Positions 43,794-52,498 of a stretch of DNA of 64,000 nt are shown one piece after another. A program made the position numbers and the translations under genes. Position 1 is the stretch's first letter, and the number at the start of each line of letters is the position of its first letter. A model generated the notes under the pieces. That model did no database searches, had not been told where the DNA came from, and saw only the letters and a list, made by a program, of their open reading frames with translations. Origin of the DNA: Hyphomonadaceae bacterium (GTDB lineage: Bacteria; Pseudomonadota; Alphaproteobacteria; Caulobacterales; Aquidulcibacteraceae); NCBI GenBank assembly GCA_009773395.1, contig WRPI01000001.1, forward strand, positions 62,001 to 126,000, written 5' to 3'.

Positions 43794-44789
43794 ATGCAAA
43801 CTACTTTCAAAATGATCGACGTTGGCGCTAAGCCAATAACAAGACGATTGGCGGCGGCAAGCGGTGAAATAATTGTTGGCGCCAAAGCGTTTGAACTCAT
43901 TAAATCACGGCAATTGCCAAAAGGTGACGCTTTATTGCTGGCCGAAATTGCAGGAATACAGGGTGCCAAAAAAGCCTATGAAATGATGCCGCTTTGCCAC
44001 CCAATGGCACTTGATGCCGTGAAAATTATTACCGAACTCGATGAAGTAAACTTCGCGGCGCGGGTTTTTTGCGTTGCCTCGACCCACGCCAAAACTGGGG
44101 TTGAGATGGAAGCACTAGCTGGCGTTAATAGCGCGCTTTTGACAATTTGGGACTTGACCAAAATGGTCGAGCCAAACCTCGAAATCGGCGCTGTCAAATT
44201 ACTAGTGAAATTCGGTGGCAAATCGGGAACTTGGCTTAACCCTGATGGCGCGCCCGATTGGCTGCTTGAAGCAGTAATGCCAAAAACCAAATCCGTGCTT
44301 GCGGGCCGCAAAATTGCGGTTCTTACCATGAGCGATCGCGCCCATATTGGCGAATATGAAGATAAGTCGGGAAAGGTCATAATCGAAACGCTCGAAAAAA
44401 TTGGCGCAGAAATAATTGACTACCGAATTATTCCCGATGAAAGTGCCGATATATCGGCGGCTGTAAGCCAAATTTGTGAAATCCAAAAGCCGCATTTGGT
44501 TATATGCACGGGCGGGACTGGCGTTGCCAAGCGCGACGTTACGCCCGAAGCATTGATGCCATTATTTGATAAGACCATAAATGGCGTGGGCGAGTTGTTG
44601 CGGGTTGATGGCGCGAAGTTCACGCCTTTATCATGGTCGAGCCGCTCTGTCGCAGGTGTAATCGGCGATGTTTTAATTGTCACATTGCCAGGTTCGCCGC
44701 GCGCAGTGGCGGAAGGCCTAAGTGCGCTTTTGCCCGATTTATTACCCCACCTTATTCGCATTATTAATGGTGAGAAAATCACGCCATGA
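43794..44789 (+). CDS. moaCB: MoaC-MoaB/MogA fusion, cyclic pyranopterin synthase plus molybdochelatase-type domain
   Basis: 331 residues in two domains. Residues 1 to about 158 are MoaC: MPLCHP near 65-70, and GVEMEALAGVNSALLTIWDLTK, with the KxxxK region KLLVKFGGKSG. From about 168 the MoaB/MogA domain starts (GRKIAVLTMSDRAHIGEYED), with the molybdopterin loop ICTGGTGVAKRDVTPEA and TLPGSPRAV. It would make cPMP and adenylylate molybdopterin in one polypeptide. Begins directly after the moaA stop and overlaps moeA by four bases. Confidence 0.93.
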   Translation: MQTTFKMIDVGAKPITRRLAAASGEIIVGAKAFELIKSRQLPKGDALLLAEIAGIQGAKKAYEMMPLCHPMALDAVKIITELDEVNFAARVFCVASTHAKTGVEMEALAGVNSALLTIWDLTKMVEPNLEIGAVKLLVKFGGKSGTWLNPDGAPDWLLEAVMPKTKSVLAGRKIAVLTMSDRAHIGEYEDKSGKVIIETLEKIGAEIIDYRIIPDESADISAAVSQICEIQKPHLVICTGGTGVAKRDVTPEALMPLFDKTINGVGELLRVDGAKFTPLSWSSRSVAGVIGDVLIVTLPGSPRAVAEGLSALLPDLLPHLIRIINGEKITP

Positions 44790-46003
44790 TTTCTTATGAC
44801 GAAGCATTTGCAATAATCATGGACAATATTTGTATTGGCAAAAAAACCCAATTGCCGCTGGTTGAATGCTTGGGCAAAGTCGCGGCGCACGCGGTTTTTG
44901 CACCGAGAAATGTCCCAAGTTTCGCAAATTCGGCGATGGATGGTTTTGCAGTTCGCGCCGCTGATTTGGAACAGGCAACCCCAGCGCACCCAGTTCGCCT
45001 CCCGATTATCGATACCATTGGCGCAGGTGACAATATTGCGCAAATTGCTGCTGTTGGCGTCGCTCATATAATGACGGGCGCTAAAATTCCCAATGGATTT
45101 GACGCAGTTGTTCAAATTGAAAATGTTAAAATATCAAGTGGGAATGCCGAATTTTCGGCCCCTGCGCCGCTTGGGCAAAATATCCGCGAGAGCGGGCAAG
45201 ATGTTGTTTTGGGACAAGAAATAGTGAAATCGGGTGTGACAATAAACGCCGAAATTATCATGCTTTTGGCCGCAGTTGGAATTGCCAATCTCGAAGTTTT
45301 TCAAGCAGCAAAATTACAGATATTTTCGACTGGTAATGAAATAATTGACTATAATGAGCCCGAATTGCCCTTGGGAAAAATCTATAATTCAACTGCGCCC
45401 TATCTTTTGGCGCGCGCCAAGGAAATTGGTGTTGAAGCCACCTATGGCGGTGTAGTGGCTGACGATGCTGCCCTTTTCGAAAAACTTATCGCGCAAATTC
45501 CAAGCGGAAATATTATTATTACAACTGGTGCCGTTTCCATGGGCAAATGGGACTTTATTCCACAAAGCCTTTCAAAACTCGGCGCAAAAATTCACTTCCA
45601 CAAAGTCAATATTAGGCCCGGAAAGCCAATAATATTTGCAACCCTACCCAATGGAAATTTGTTTTTTGGACTTCCTGGAAACCCAATTTCTTCGGCCATC
45701 GGTTTTAAGTTTTTTGTCGAGCCAGCATTACGGGCAATTGGTGGCAAATCCCAAACTGTGACAATAAAAGCGAAACTAGAAAATTCCTTCACCAAGGCAG
45801 GAAATTTCCGCCAATTCGTAAAAGCAATAACCAAAATTCAAGGCTCGCAAGTCGTCACCATAATCACAAAGGGGCAAGAATCATTCAAAATTAGCCCAAT
45901 GGCGGCGGCAAATTCATGGGCAATATTGCCAGAAAGCGCCAGCCAATTCAGTGCAGGCGAAGAAATAGAAATAGTGCCTTTTGGCGCAGAATTTGGGTTT
46001 TGA
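44786..46003 (+). CDS. moeA: Molybdopterin molybdotransferase
   Basis: 405 residues. SAMDGFAVRAADL near 50-62 and IMTGAKIPNGFDAVVQIE near 90-110 are MoeA signatures; GAVSMGKWDFIP is close to the usual GGVSVGxxDx, and LPGNPISS is the C-terminal pocket. It inserts molybdate into adenylylated molybdopterin, completing the product of the fused protein upstream. Translationally coupled at both ends. Confidence 0.95.
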   Translation: MISYDEAFAIIMDNICIGKKTQLPLVECLGKVAAHAVFAPRNVPSFANSAMDGFAVRAADLEQATPAHPVRLPIIDTIGAGDNIAQIAAVGVAHIMTGAKIPNGFDAVVQIENVKISSGNAEFSAPAPLGQNIRESGQDVVLGQEIVKSGVTINAEIIMLLAAVGIANLEVFQAAKLQIFSTGNEIIDYNEPELPLGKIYNSTAPYLLARAKEIGVEATYGGVVADDAALFEKLIAQIPSGNIIITTGAVSMGKWDFIPQSLSKLGAKIHFHKVNIRPGKPIIFATLPNGNLFFGLPGNPISSAIGFKFFVEPALRAIGGKSQTVTIKAKLENSFTKAGNFRQFVKAITKIQGSQVVTIITKGQESFKISPMAAANSWAILPESASQFSAGEEIEIVPFGAEFGF

Positions 46004-46007
46004 TAAA

Positions 46008-46280
46008 GTGGCGCAATTTAATGTCGAAATTGAACTTTATGGCGCGTTTCGTGATTTTCAACAAAGCGGGAACATAATGCTGCGACTTCCAATCGGGGCG
46101 AATCTTGCAGCGATAAAAGCCGAGTTCATTGCTGCGCTGAAATCTCACGATCCCGAATTTGATAGTGAAGCCTTGGTCGAAGTTTCCGCATTTGCCGATG
46201 ATTGCACTATTCTGGGCGCTAATTATTCTCTTGCAGGTGACGCAAAACTGGCTATTTTACCACCAGTCAATGGGGGCTAA
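46008..46280 (+). CDS. moaD: Molybdopterin synthase small subunit
   Basis: 90 residues from the GTG at 46008, four bases after the moeA stop; the ATG at 45981 lies inside moeA and would add residues outside the family. Ubiquitin-like fold (VEIELYGAFRDF) ending in the essential Gly-Gly (PPVNGG), which carries the sulphur as thiocarboxylate. The moaE ATG follows the stop immediately. Confidence 0.92.
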   Translation: MAQFNVEIELYGAFRDFQQSGNIMLRLPIGANLAAIKAEFIAALKSHDPEFDSEALVEVSAFADDCTILGANYSLAGDAKLAILPPVNGG

Positions 46281-46727
46281 ATGGCGCAGATTTTCACAGG
46301 ACTATCGGAAACACCACTTTCAATTGATGCCGCAGCTGACTTCGTAAATGGCGATAAAAACGGCGCGCTAAATATGTTTATCGGCAAGGTTCGCAATCAC
46401 AATCTTGGGCGCGAAGTTTTGGGCGTGAGCTATGATGCATTTGCACCCATGGTGAAAGCTGTTTTCGATGATATTTGCGTTGAGGCCATCGAAAAATTCG
46501 ATAATGAAATGCGCTGCTATTTAACTCATTTCAAAGGACGCCTCGAAATTGGCGGCATAAGCGTAGTAATCGCTGTTGGCTCCGCCCACCGCGAACCCTC
46601 ATTTCAAGCCTGCCGCTATATTATTGAAGAACTTAAAAAGCGCGCGCCAATTTGGAAAAAAGAACATTATATTGACGGCGATGATGAATGGCTTGGTGGG
46701 CATATTTTGAGTGCCGACAATGGATAA
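46281..46727 (+). CDS. moaE: Molybdopterin synthase large subunit
   Basis: 148 residues. GALNMFIGKVRNHNLGREVLG, VAVGSAHR-type IAVGSAHREPSFQACRYIIE and the catalytic Lys segment KKRAPIWKKEHY are diagnostic of MoaE. With MoaD it adds the dithiolene sulphurs to cPMP. Its stop overlaps the mobA start (ATGGATAA). Confidence 0.96.
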   Translation: MAQIFTGLSETPLSIDAAADFVNGDKNGALNMFIGKVRNHNLGREVLGVSYDAFAPMVKAVFDDICVEAIEKFDNEMRCYLTHFKGRLEIGGISVVIAVGSAHREPSFQACRYIIEELKKRAPIWKKEHYIDGDDEWLGGHILSADNG

Positions 46728-47283
46728 AGTGGCGGGCGTTATTCTCGCGGGCGGTAAATCTTCGAGAATGGGACGCGACAAAGCACTGCTGCCTTTTCGT
46801 GGTGCGAGGTTGATCGATCACATTGCAGAGACACTACTTAGCGCGTGCATCGCCGACATTTTCGTTAGTGGTAATTATGCGGGCTTTGATTGTATCAATG
46901 ACACTTGCAGCGGCGCCGGGCCAGTTGGCGGCATTTGTTCTGCCGTCACCGCGCTTTATGGCCGCTTTGAGAAAATTATTTTCGTGCCAGTCGATTTGCC
47001 TAAGTTAGAACCAAATGCAATCCAAGTTTTGCTTCAAGCATGTTGCGAAAGCGGCGCTCATTTTGACGATGAGCCTTTGCCATTTCTGATTAAACTCTCA
47101 AGCAAAATCAGAGATAGATGTGGAAGCGCTCAGGCCAAGCTAAAGGGTGGGAAAAAAATTGCAGTTTGGCAAATAATTGCTGACTTTGAGTGTATTTCAC
47201 TGCCTCCAACCCCCGAGATTTCAAAGCAAATAGCGGGTATAAATACGGCTGATGAATGGGAAAAAATAATTAGCAATGAATAG
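46720..47283 (+). CDS. mobA: Molybdenum cofactor guanylyltransferase
   Basis: About 187 residues from the ATG at 46720, which overlaps the moaE stop; a GTG at 46711 is an alternative. GVILAGGKSSRMGRDKALLPF is the nucleotide-binding loop and FVPVDLPKL the metal-binding Asp region. It makes Mo-bis-MGD, the form NarG requires. The stop overlaps the next gene by eight bases. Confidence 0.93.
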   Translation: MDKVAGVILAGGKSSRMGRDKALLPFRGARLIDHIAETLLSACIADIFVSGNYAGFDCINDTCSGAGPVGGICSAVTALYGRFEKIIFVPVDLPKLEPNAIQVLLQACCESGAHFDDEPLPFLIKLSSKIRDRCGSAQAKLKGGKKIAVWQIIADFECISLPPTPEISKQIAGINTADEWEKIISNE

Positions 47284-48025
47284 CGCATTTCTGGCAATTT
47301 TATTCGCTTCTGTTGCATTGGTTTACGCCAGTGTTGGTTTTGGCGGCGGATCTTCCTATGCAGCCTTATTGGTATTGGCGGGCGTTTCTTACAGTTACAT
47401 TCCGATAATATCACTGATTTGCAACATCACTGTGGTCACCGGAAACTCGCTCAATTATTGGAAAAATGGTGATTTTAATTGGCGCTTATTACTAATTCCA
47501 ACCTTATTTTCGGTGCCAATGGCATTTTTGGGTGGCCGCCTTATGGTCTCCAAAACCCTTTTCCTTACCTTATTATGTATAATGCTGGCATTGACGGGTT
47601 TGCGCCTATTAGTGAAATTTCGTGAACATGAAATTGACAGTGATTCCAAGCCATTAAGGCCAATTCTCGGCGGCATTGTCGGCGCGTTTCTTGGTTTTTT
47701 AGCGGGCATAACTGGCATTGGTGGCGGTATATTCCTTTCGCCAATTTTATATTATTTCAAAGCTGGCAAACCTAACCAAATTGCCGCTGCTGCTTCGTTT
47801 TTTATTCTTGTAAATTCAATTGCGGGCTTGATGGGGCAGTTGCAGAAAACTGGATTTAGCGAGATTTTGTATGGGTATTGGTATTTGCCGCTATTGGTCT
47901 TAGTGGGTGGCCAAATCGGCAATCGCATTGCGATTAAAATAATTCCAGCAAAATATATTGCGTTGGCAACGGCTATTTTGGTGTTGTTTGTTGCGGCACA
48001 ATTAGCGATGAAATTGATGAATTAG
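47276..48025 (+). CDS. TSUP (TauE/SafE) family membrane permease
   Basis: 249 residues with seven or eight hydrophobic segments. GFGGGSSYAALLVLAG near the start and GITGIGGGIFLSP in the second half are the paired motifs of the TauE/SafE family. Relatives export sulphite or move sulphonates and other anions. It overlaps mobA and is the last gene of the Mo-cofactor operon, so it is expected to be induced with nitrate respiration; the cargo is unknown. Confidence 0.88.
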   Translation: MNSAFLAILFASVALVYASVGFGGGSSYAALLVLAGVSYSYIPIISLICNITVVTGNSLNYWKNGDFNWRLLLIPTLFSVPMAFLGGRLMVSKTLFLTLLCIMLALTGLRLLVKFREHEIDSDSKPLRPILGGIVGAFLGFLAGITGIGGGIFLSPILYYFKAGKPNQIAAAASFFILVNSIAGLMGQLQKTGFSEILYGYWYLPLLVLVGGQIGNRIAIKIIPAKYIALATAILVLFVAAQLAMKLMN

Positions 48026-48027
48026 GC

Positions 48028-48060
48028 GCTAGCGCGGCTGAAGTCCAAGTGGAATCGTTT
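48028..48060 (+). repeat. Solo arm of the palindromic element family
   Basis: GCTAGCGCGGCTGAAGTCC followed by AAGTGGAATCGTTTTTG resembles the left arm of the large element at 52132 (CTAGCGCGGTGGATGTTC then AAGGTGATTCGATTTTTG). No matching right arm was found before 48129. It begins just after the permease stop codon. Confidence 0.45.
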
Positions 48061-48129
48061 TTGCCCCGCCGATTTAACGACGAAACCCCAATAAAAGTGC
48101 GCGGTATATGGATTGGACAAGGGCTTAGG

Positions 48130-49161
48130 CTATTTAGTTTCAGTCACTTTTTGCAAATAAGGCGGGGCATCGGGGTCAAACCCGCGCGCCCGTGACAATT
48201 CTTCGGCAAAACTATAAAAACTTTGGATTTGCGTAATTGGCGAAATAATCGGGTGCAGGCGCTGCAATGTCGGCAAATTCATCGTGCCTTGATAATCACC
48301 ACTGGCGACAAAAATATGCGCATTGCGGCGCGCAAAATCGTGGATTAAATCATCAAAGCCAGTTTTTGTGGCGTCCATCGGCACAAACATCAGGACTGGA
48401 AATTTTGCCTTTACCAGTGCCATCGGCCCGTGGCGAACTTCAGCGGCAGAAAAAGCTTCAGCATGTATGCTTGAGGTTTCTTTGAGTTTTAATGCCGCTT
48501 CACCCGCAATCCCAAATGTCAGACCGCGACCAATAACGAACATATTGGTGGCATGTGATAGGCTGGCAATTGCTTGGCCCCAATCAAGATTTGCCGCCAA
48601 GTCCAATGCTTGCGGCGCAGATTGCAGCGCAGCCAAAAATTCGTCATCGCTTTGCCAATGCGCTAATAAATCACAAAGAACCAGCAAAGACGCAATATAG
48701 CTTTTGGTCGCTGCCACCGATTTTTCCGTGCCCGCTTGCATTGGCAAGACAAAATCCGCCAATGCCGCAACTGGCGATGTTGTGTCATTAACAATCCCCA
48801 CGCACAAAGCACCCGACGCTTTGGCTGCCCGCAATGAAGCCAATAAATCTGGGCTTTTTCCTGATTGCGAAATCACAATAAAAAGCGCATTTTCCATATT
48901 TCGAAACTTGGTTTCAAAAATTGTGGACATGGAAGGCGCATAAGACACCACCATAATTCCCAATTTTGTTTCAAAAATCGTCTTGGCAAAGCTTGCTGCG
49001 TGATCCGACGACCCCCTAGCACAGGTTACAATGATTGAGGGCGGACGCTTCTTTAACCTCGCAACAAGCTCGCGAATTACAGCTTGGTTTTGCGCCAGAA
49101 TCCGAGTGCAAACGTCGCCACATTCACGCAATTCTTGATACATTTTGGATCTAGGGTTCAT
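48130..49161 (-). CDS. SIS-domain amino-sugar phosphate isomerase/deaminase (NagB-II/AgaS-like)
   Basis: 343 residues with two SIS domains. VTCARGSSDHAASFAK and FIVISQSGKSPDLL are sugar-phosphate binding loops; the C-terminal half has GRGLTFGIAGEAALKLKETSSIHAEAFSAAEVRHGP, as in GlmS and its relatives. It lacks the N-terminal glutaminase domain of GlmS, so it fits type II glucosamine-6-phosphate deaminase. It is divergent from murQ, which supplies GlcNAc-6-phosphate to this route; nagA and a kinase are not in view. Confidence 0.85.
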   Translation of the reverse strand: MNPRSKMYQELRECGDVCTRILAQNQAVIRELVARLKKRPPSIIVTCARGSSDHAASFAKTIFETKLGIMVVSYAPSMSTIFETKFRNMENALFIVISQSGKSPDLLASLRAAKASGALCVGIVNDTTSPVAALADFVLPMQAGTEKSVAATKSYIASLLVLCDLLAHWQSDDEFLAALQSAPQALDLAANLDWGQAIASLSHATNMFVIGRGLTFGIAGEAALKLKETSSIHAEAFSAAEVRHGPMALVKAKFPVLMFVPMDATKTGFDDLIHDFARRNAHIFVASGDYQGTMNLPTLQRLHPIISPITQIQSFYSFAEELSRARGFDPDAPPYLQKVTETK

Positions 49162-49282
49162 ATTTTCTGTGCCGAAATTGTGTCATATCATCTAATTGGA
49201 TTTGTTAGAAAATAACAATCGTAAAATAGTACTTTTCATGGACTTTGTTAACCTATAATACTGACAACGAAACGGAAAAACT

Positions 49283-50170
49283 ATGTCAACCGAAGATTTA
49301 GACACCAATTTTATCGATATTGACAAATGGACCAGCAGCGAAGCGATTGCCGCAATGGCGACAGGCCAATTTGCGGCTCTTGAAGCAGTGAAAGCCGCGA
49401 GTTCGGCACTCGGACAAGCTGTTGATGCCGCCAAACAAAGGCTGGAAAACTCCAAAGGCCGATTGGCCTATGTTGGCGCTGGCACGTCGGGGCGGGTGGC
49501 GGTGCAAGACGGAGTGGAACTAAACCCAACTTTTGGTTGGCCATGGGAGCGTTTGGTATTTGCAATGGCGGGCGGGACTGTCGCCCTCATGCAAGCGGTC
49601 GAAAATGCTGAAGACGATGTTGAGGCGGGTGCGCACGCCATGCAAGACGCAAATATTGGCAAGGATGACGTTGTTATTGGCGTAGCGGCAAGCGGAAAAA
49701 CTCCCTACACTCTCAGCGCAATGAGGGCGGCAAAAGCCAATGGTGCGCTGACCATTGGCATAAGTAATAATCCAAATACCCCGCTATTGGAAATCGCTGA
49801 AATTGGAATATTGCTCGAAACCGGCCCAGAGCCTTTGGCAGGTTCGACTCGTTTGAAAGCGGGAACATCGCAGAAAATCGCGCTGAACTTGTTTTCCACG
49901 GCTTTGATGATTGCAATGGGCGGGGCGTATAACGGCTATATGGTGGGCATGATTGCAACTAACGCAAAATTGCGCGCACGCGCCACGCAAATTGTAAAAT
50001 CACTTACTAATGTCTCGCAAGAAGTGGCTGCTGATGCTGTCGTCCAAGCCCAAGGCAATTTGAAAATTGCGGTTCTTATCGCGCTTGGATTAGGCAGTGA
50101 AAAATGCGGCGATTTGTTGGCGCTGTCGCACGGTAATTTGCGTGAGGCGATTAAGAGAGCTAGCCTCTAA
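49283..50170 (+). CDS. murQ: N-acetylmuramic acid 6-phosphate etherase
   Basis: 295 residues, standard MurQ length. LAYVGAGTSGRVAVQDGVELNPTFGWP is the family signature, and GVAASGKTPYTLSAMRAAK is the SIS phosphate loop. Conserved GTSQKIALNLFSTALMIAMG follows. It splits the lactyl ether of MurNAc-6-P to give GlcNAc-6-P plus lactate in cell-wall recycling. Its 3' end overlaps the convergent gloB by 11 bases. Confidence 0.95.
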   Translation: MSTEDLDTNFIDIDKWTSSEAIAAMATGQFAALEAVKAASSALGQAVDAAKQRLENSKGRLAYVGAGTSGRVAVQDGVELNPTFGWPWERLVFAMAGGTVALMQAVENAEDDVEAGAHAMQDANIGKDDVVIGVAASGKTPYTLSAMRAAKANGALTIGISNNPNTPLLEIAEIGILLETGPEPLAGSTRLKAGTSQKIALNLFSTALMIAMGGAYNGYMVGMIATNAKLRARATQIVKSLTNVSQEVAADAVVQAQGNLKIAVLIALGLGSEKCGDLLALSHGNLREAIKRASL

Positions 50171-50930
50171 ACTCATCCTTCATTTTTCGAATTTTTGAAA
50201 ATGCCTCGGCGTCGCTCACGCCAATCAACTCAAGTTCAGAAAGTAAATTTACCTTATCCGCGAGCAAAAACGGATTAGTCAATCTCTCTTTACCCAATTT
50301 GGTCGGCACGGTTGGAATTGATTTGGCAGTCAAATCGAAAATTTCTTGGACGCGGGCAGCAAGCGCTTGATTACTAAGGTTTAGACTTTGGCAAAATCTT
50401 GCATTGGCAGCCGAATATTCATGCGCACAATAAATTTCCATATCATCATCAAACACCATAAGCCTTGAAAGCCCCGCCCAAGCCATATTGCCATCGCCTT
50501 CGAACAAGCGCCCACAACCCAAAACAAAAAGCGCATCGCCAACAAATGCACATTTTTCTTGCTCAAATACAAAGGCGATATGACCCAAAGTATGGCCCGA
50601 AACATCAATAATTTTGGCATGGCTTTCACCGAGTGAAATTTCACTATCAGGGAAAATGATTTCATCGCAGGCAAAACCATGCCCTGAAACTTCTTTTGGT
50701 GCGTAAATGACCGAGCCAAACTCTGCTTTTATTTTCGCATTGCCGCCAGCATGGTCAGGATGCCAGTGCGTGTTCCAAATTTGGTCGATTCGCAAGTCAC
50801 GCGCTTTTGCAGCAGCAATAATTGCATCTGCATCGGGAGTATCAATGCTCGCAACTTTTCCACTTGCTTTATCTTCAATTAAATAGCCATAATTATCACT
50901 TAGGCAAGGAATTTGATGGATATCTAACAT
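50160..50930 (-). CDS. gloB: Hydroxyacylglutathione hydrolase (glyoxalase II)
   Basis: 256 residues of the metallo-beta-lactamase fold. THWHPDHAGGN supplies His55, His57, Asp59 and His60; GHTLGHIAFV and CAHEY give further metal ligands. The C-terminal region (FLLADKVNLLSELE) is the glutathione-binding domain. It hydrolyses S-lactoylglutathione to lactate and glutathione. Divergent from a methyltransferase gene, a common alphaproteobacterial pairing. Confidence 0.95.
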   Translation of the reverse strand: MLDIHQIPCLSDNYGYLIEDKASGKVASIDTPDADAIIAAAKARDLRIDQIWNTHWHPDHAGGNAKIKAEFGSVIYAPKEVSGHGFACDEIIFPDSEISLGESHAKIIDVSGHTLGHIAFVFEQEKCAFVGDALFVLGCGRLFEGDGNMAWAGLSRLMVFDDDMEIYCAHEYSAANARFCQSLNLSNQALAARVQEIFDLTAKSIPTVPTKLGKERLTNPFLLADKVNLLSELELIGVSDAEAFSKIRKMKDEFRG

Positions 50931-50960
50931 TGGCTGGTTTCACTAAATATTGGGGCTTGA

Positions 50961-51674
50961 ATGCGAGTTGATATTGAAGAATTGAACCAATTTTATCAAG
51001 GCAGTTTAGGCAGTCTTGTAACCAAAGTTGTGGCCACGAGCTTAAGGCCAGCTTTTGGCGATGTTTCGGGCCAAGACATATTGGGGTATGGCCATGCTTC
51101 GCCCTATCTTGAAAACTACTACCAAAATGCCCGCAGGTGCGTCAATTTTTCTCCTTCCAGCCAAGGCGTTGCAAATTGGCCAAAAAACGCCAAAAACCAA
51201 AGTGTTCTTGGCAATGAAAATAATACCCCGTTTGCGGAAGCGAGTTTTGACAAAATCCTTGCAGTTCATGCCTTGGAAGAAGCGCAAAACCCGCAGAAAA
51301 TGTTGCGTGAACTGTGGCGAATTTTGGCGCCCGAAGGGAAAATCATTTTCATCATAAGCAATCGCAATGGCATTTGGTCGCGGTTAGAACAAACCCCATT
51401 TGGGCACGGCAGGCCATATAGTCGGACACAAATCTTGCGACTATTCGAAAATTCAATGTTTGAAATTGAAATAGTGAAACGAATTTTATTTAGTCCGCCT
51501 TTCGCTTGGAGTGAGAAAATAAGCCAAATTGAAGCCATTGGATCTGCATTATGGCCAAGATTTGGCGGGCTGATTTTTTTAGAGGCCAAAAAGCGGATTT
51601 ATATTGAGCCCAATGTCACCCAAACTGCGGGAAAAATTCGGAAAATTGCAACCAAAAAACCACAAATCGCCTAA
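50961..51674 (+). CDS. SAM-dependent methyltransferase
   Basis: 237 residues. VSGQDILGYGHASPYLE stands at the position of the SAM-binding loop and is degenerate; FDKILAVHALEEAQNPQKMLRELWRILAPEGKIIFI is the clear Methyltransf_11-type post-motif II/III region. The proteins encoded beside gloB in many alphaproteobacteria have this form and an unknown substrate. The degenerate glycine motif leaves activity uncertain. Confidence 0.82.
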   Translation: MRVDIEELNQFYQGSLGSLVTKVVATSLRPAFGDVSGQDILGYGHASPYLENYYQNARRCVNFSPSSQGVANWPKNAKNQSVLGNENNTPFAEASFDKILAVHALEEAQNPQKMLRELWRILAPEGKIIFIISNRNGIWSRLEQTPFGHGRPYSRTQILRLFENSMFEIEIVKRILFSPPFAWSEKISQIEAIGSALWPRFGGLIFLEAKKRIYIEPNVTQTAGKIRKIATKKPQIA

Positions 51675-51789
51675 TAATTTGGCAAATTGTCGCATCTTTG
51701 CCGCTCTTGCAGTAAAATCATTGTCAAGTTACAAAAACTGATGCCAAACTGGCTATATTGCTGTTTGTCTTTTGATTAGGGGTCTGCAA

Positions 51790-52134
51790 ATGAAATTGGT
51801 TATCGCAATTATCAAACCTTCGCGGCTTGACGCTGTTTTGGATGCCGCAAGCGAAGCTGGAGTTTCGGGTCTTACGGTGACTGAAGTTCGCGGCTATGGG
51901 CGGCAAAAAGGCAAAACCGAAGTTTATCGCGGTGCCGAATATGAGGTTAAACTTTTGCCGAAAGTCAAAATCGAAGCGGTTGTAAATGACGATTCCGTCG
52001 ATAGATTGGTGGAACTTGTTGCTGCGGCAGCAAACACTGGCAAAATTGGCGACGGCAAAGTGTTTGTTTTGCCAGTTGAAGCCGCGTTGCGAATTCGCAC
52101 CGGTGAAACTGGCGACGTTGCCATTATTGGCTAG
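51790..52134 (+). CDS. P-II nitrogen signal protein
   Basis: 114 residues from the ATG at 51790. The T-loop keeps Tyr51 (EVYRGAEYEV), the uridylylation site, and GDGKVFVLPVEAALRIRTGETG is the B/C-loop region. GlnB versus GlnK cannot be decided: neither glnA nor amtB follows. The stop codon TAG is the first three bases of a large palindromic element, so the natural 3' end may have been changed by that insertion. Confidence 0.93.
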   Translation: MKLVIAIIKPSRLDAVLDAASEAGVSGLTVTEVRGYGRQKGKTEVYRGAEYEVKLLPKVKIEAVVNDDSVDRLVELVAAAANTGKIGDGKVFVLPVEAALRIRTGETGDVAIIG

Positions 52135-52498
52135 CGCGGTGGATGTTCAAGGTGATTCGATTTTTGGCTTTTGGTTTGTAGTTGAGTATAGCCTAATGCG
52201 TCGCATCAGCATCTTTATTATAATAGCCTAGAAGAATTTGCTTAGGAATGGTCTTAAGGGCAGGTTTGCCTTAAGCCCATTCGGTTATTGTCCTTTCGCG
52301 CCCTAGGTTTTTGTCAAGGCCGCGCTTTGCGCCCGAAGGCAAGGGCCTTGACAAAAACCTAGGGCGCACCCACGCTCATCGAATGGTTTTGGCGAGACAA
52401 GTTTCGCCATAAACCGTTCCAGAGCTACTTACTCTCTCTTTCTCAATCAAAACAACAAATGCGCTTAGTTGATGCAACTTGAACTTCCGAAGCTCTAG
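52132..52498. repeat. Large palindromic element with three internal hairpins filling the P-II/PhoD intergenic space
   Basis: The outer arms (CTAGCGCGGTGGATGTTCAAG and, reversed, CTAGAGCTTCGGAAGTTCAAG) belong to the 164-bp element family, but the interior differs. Hairpin 1 is 52246-52282 (GAATGG/CCATTC plus CTTAAGG/CCTTAAG). Hairpin 2 is 52298-52321 with 52344-52367, 24 perfect pairs around CCTAGG. Hairpin 3 is 52381-52419 (GAATGGTTT/AAACCGTTC with one T-G pair, and GGCGA/TCGCC). CCATTCG (52277-52283) can instead pair with CGAATGG (52380-52386). Each end supplies the TAG stop of the flanking gene. Confidence 0.8.
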
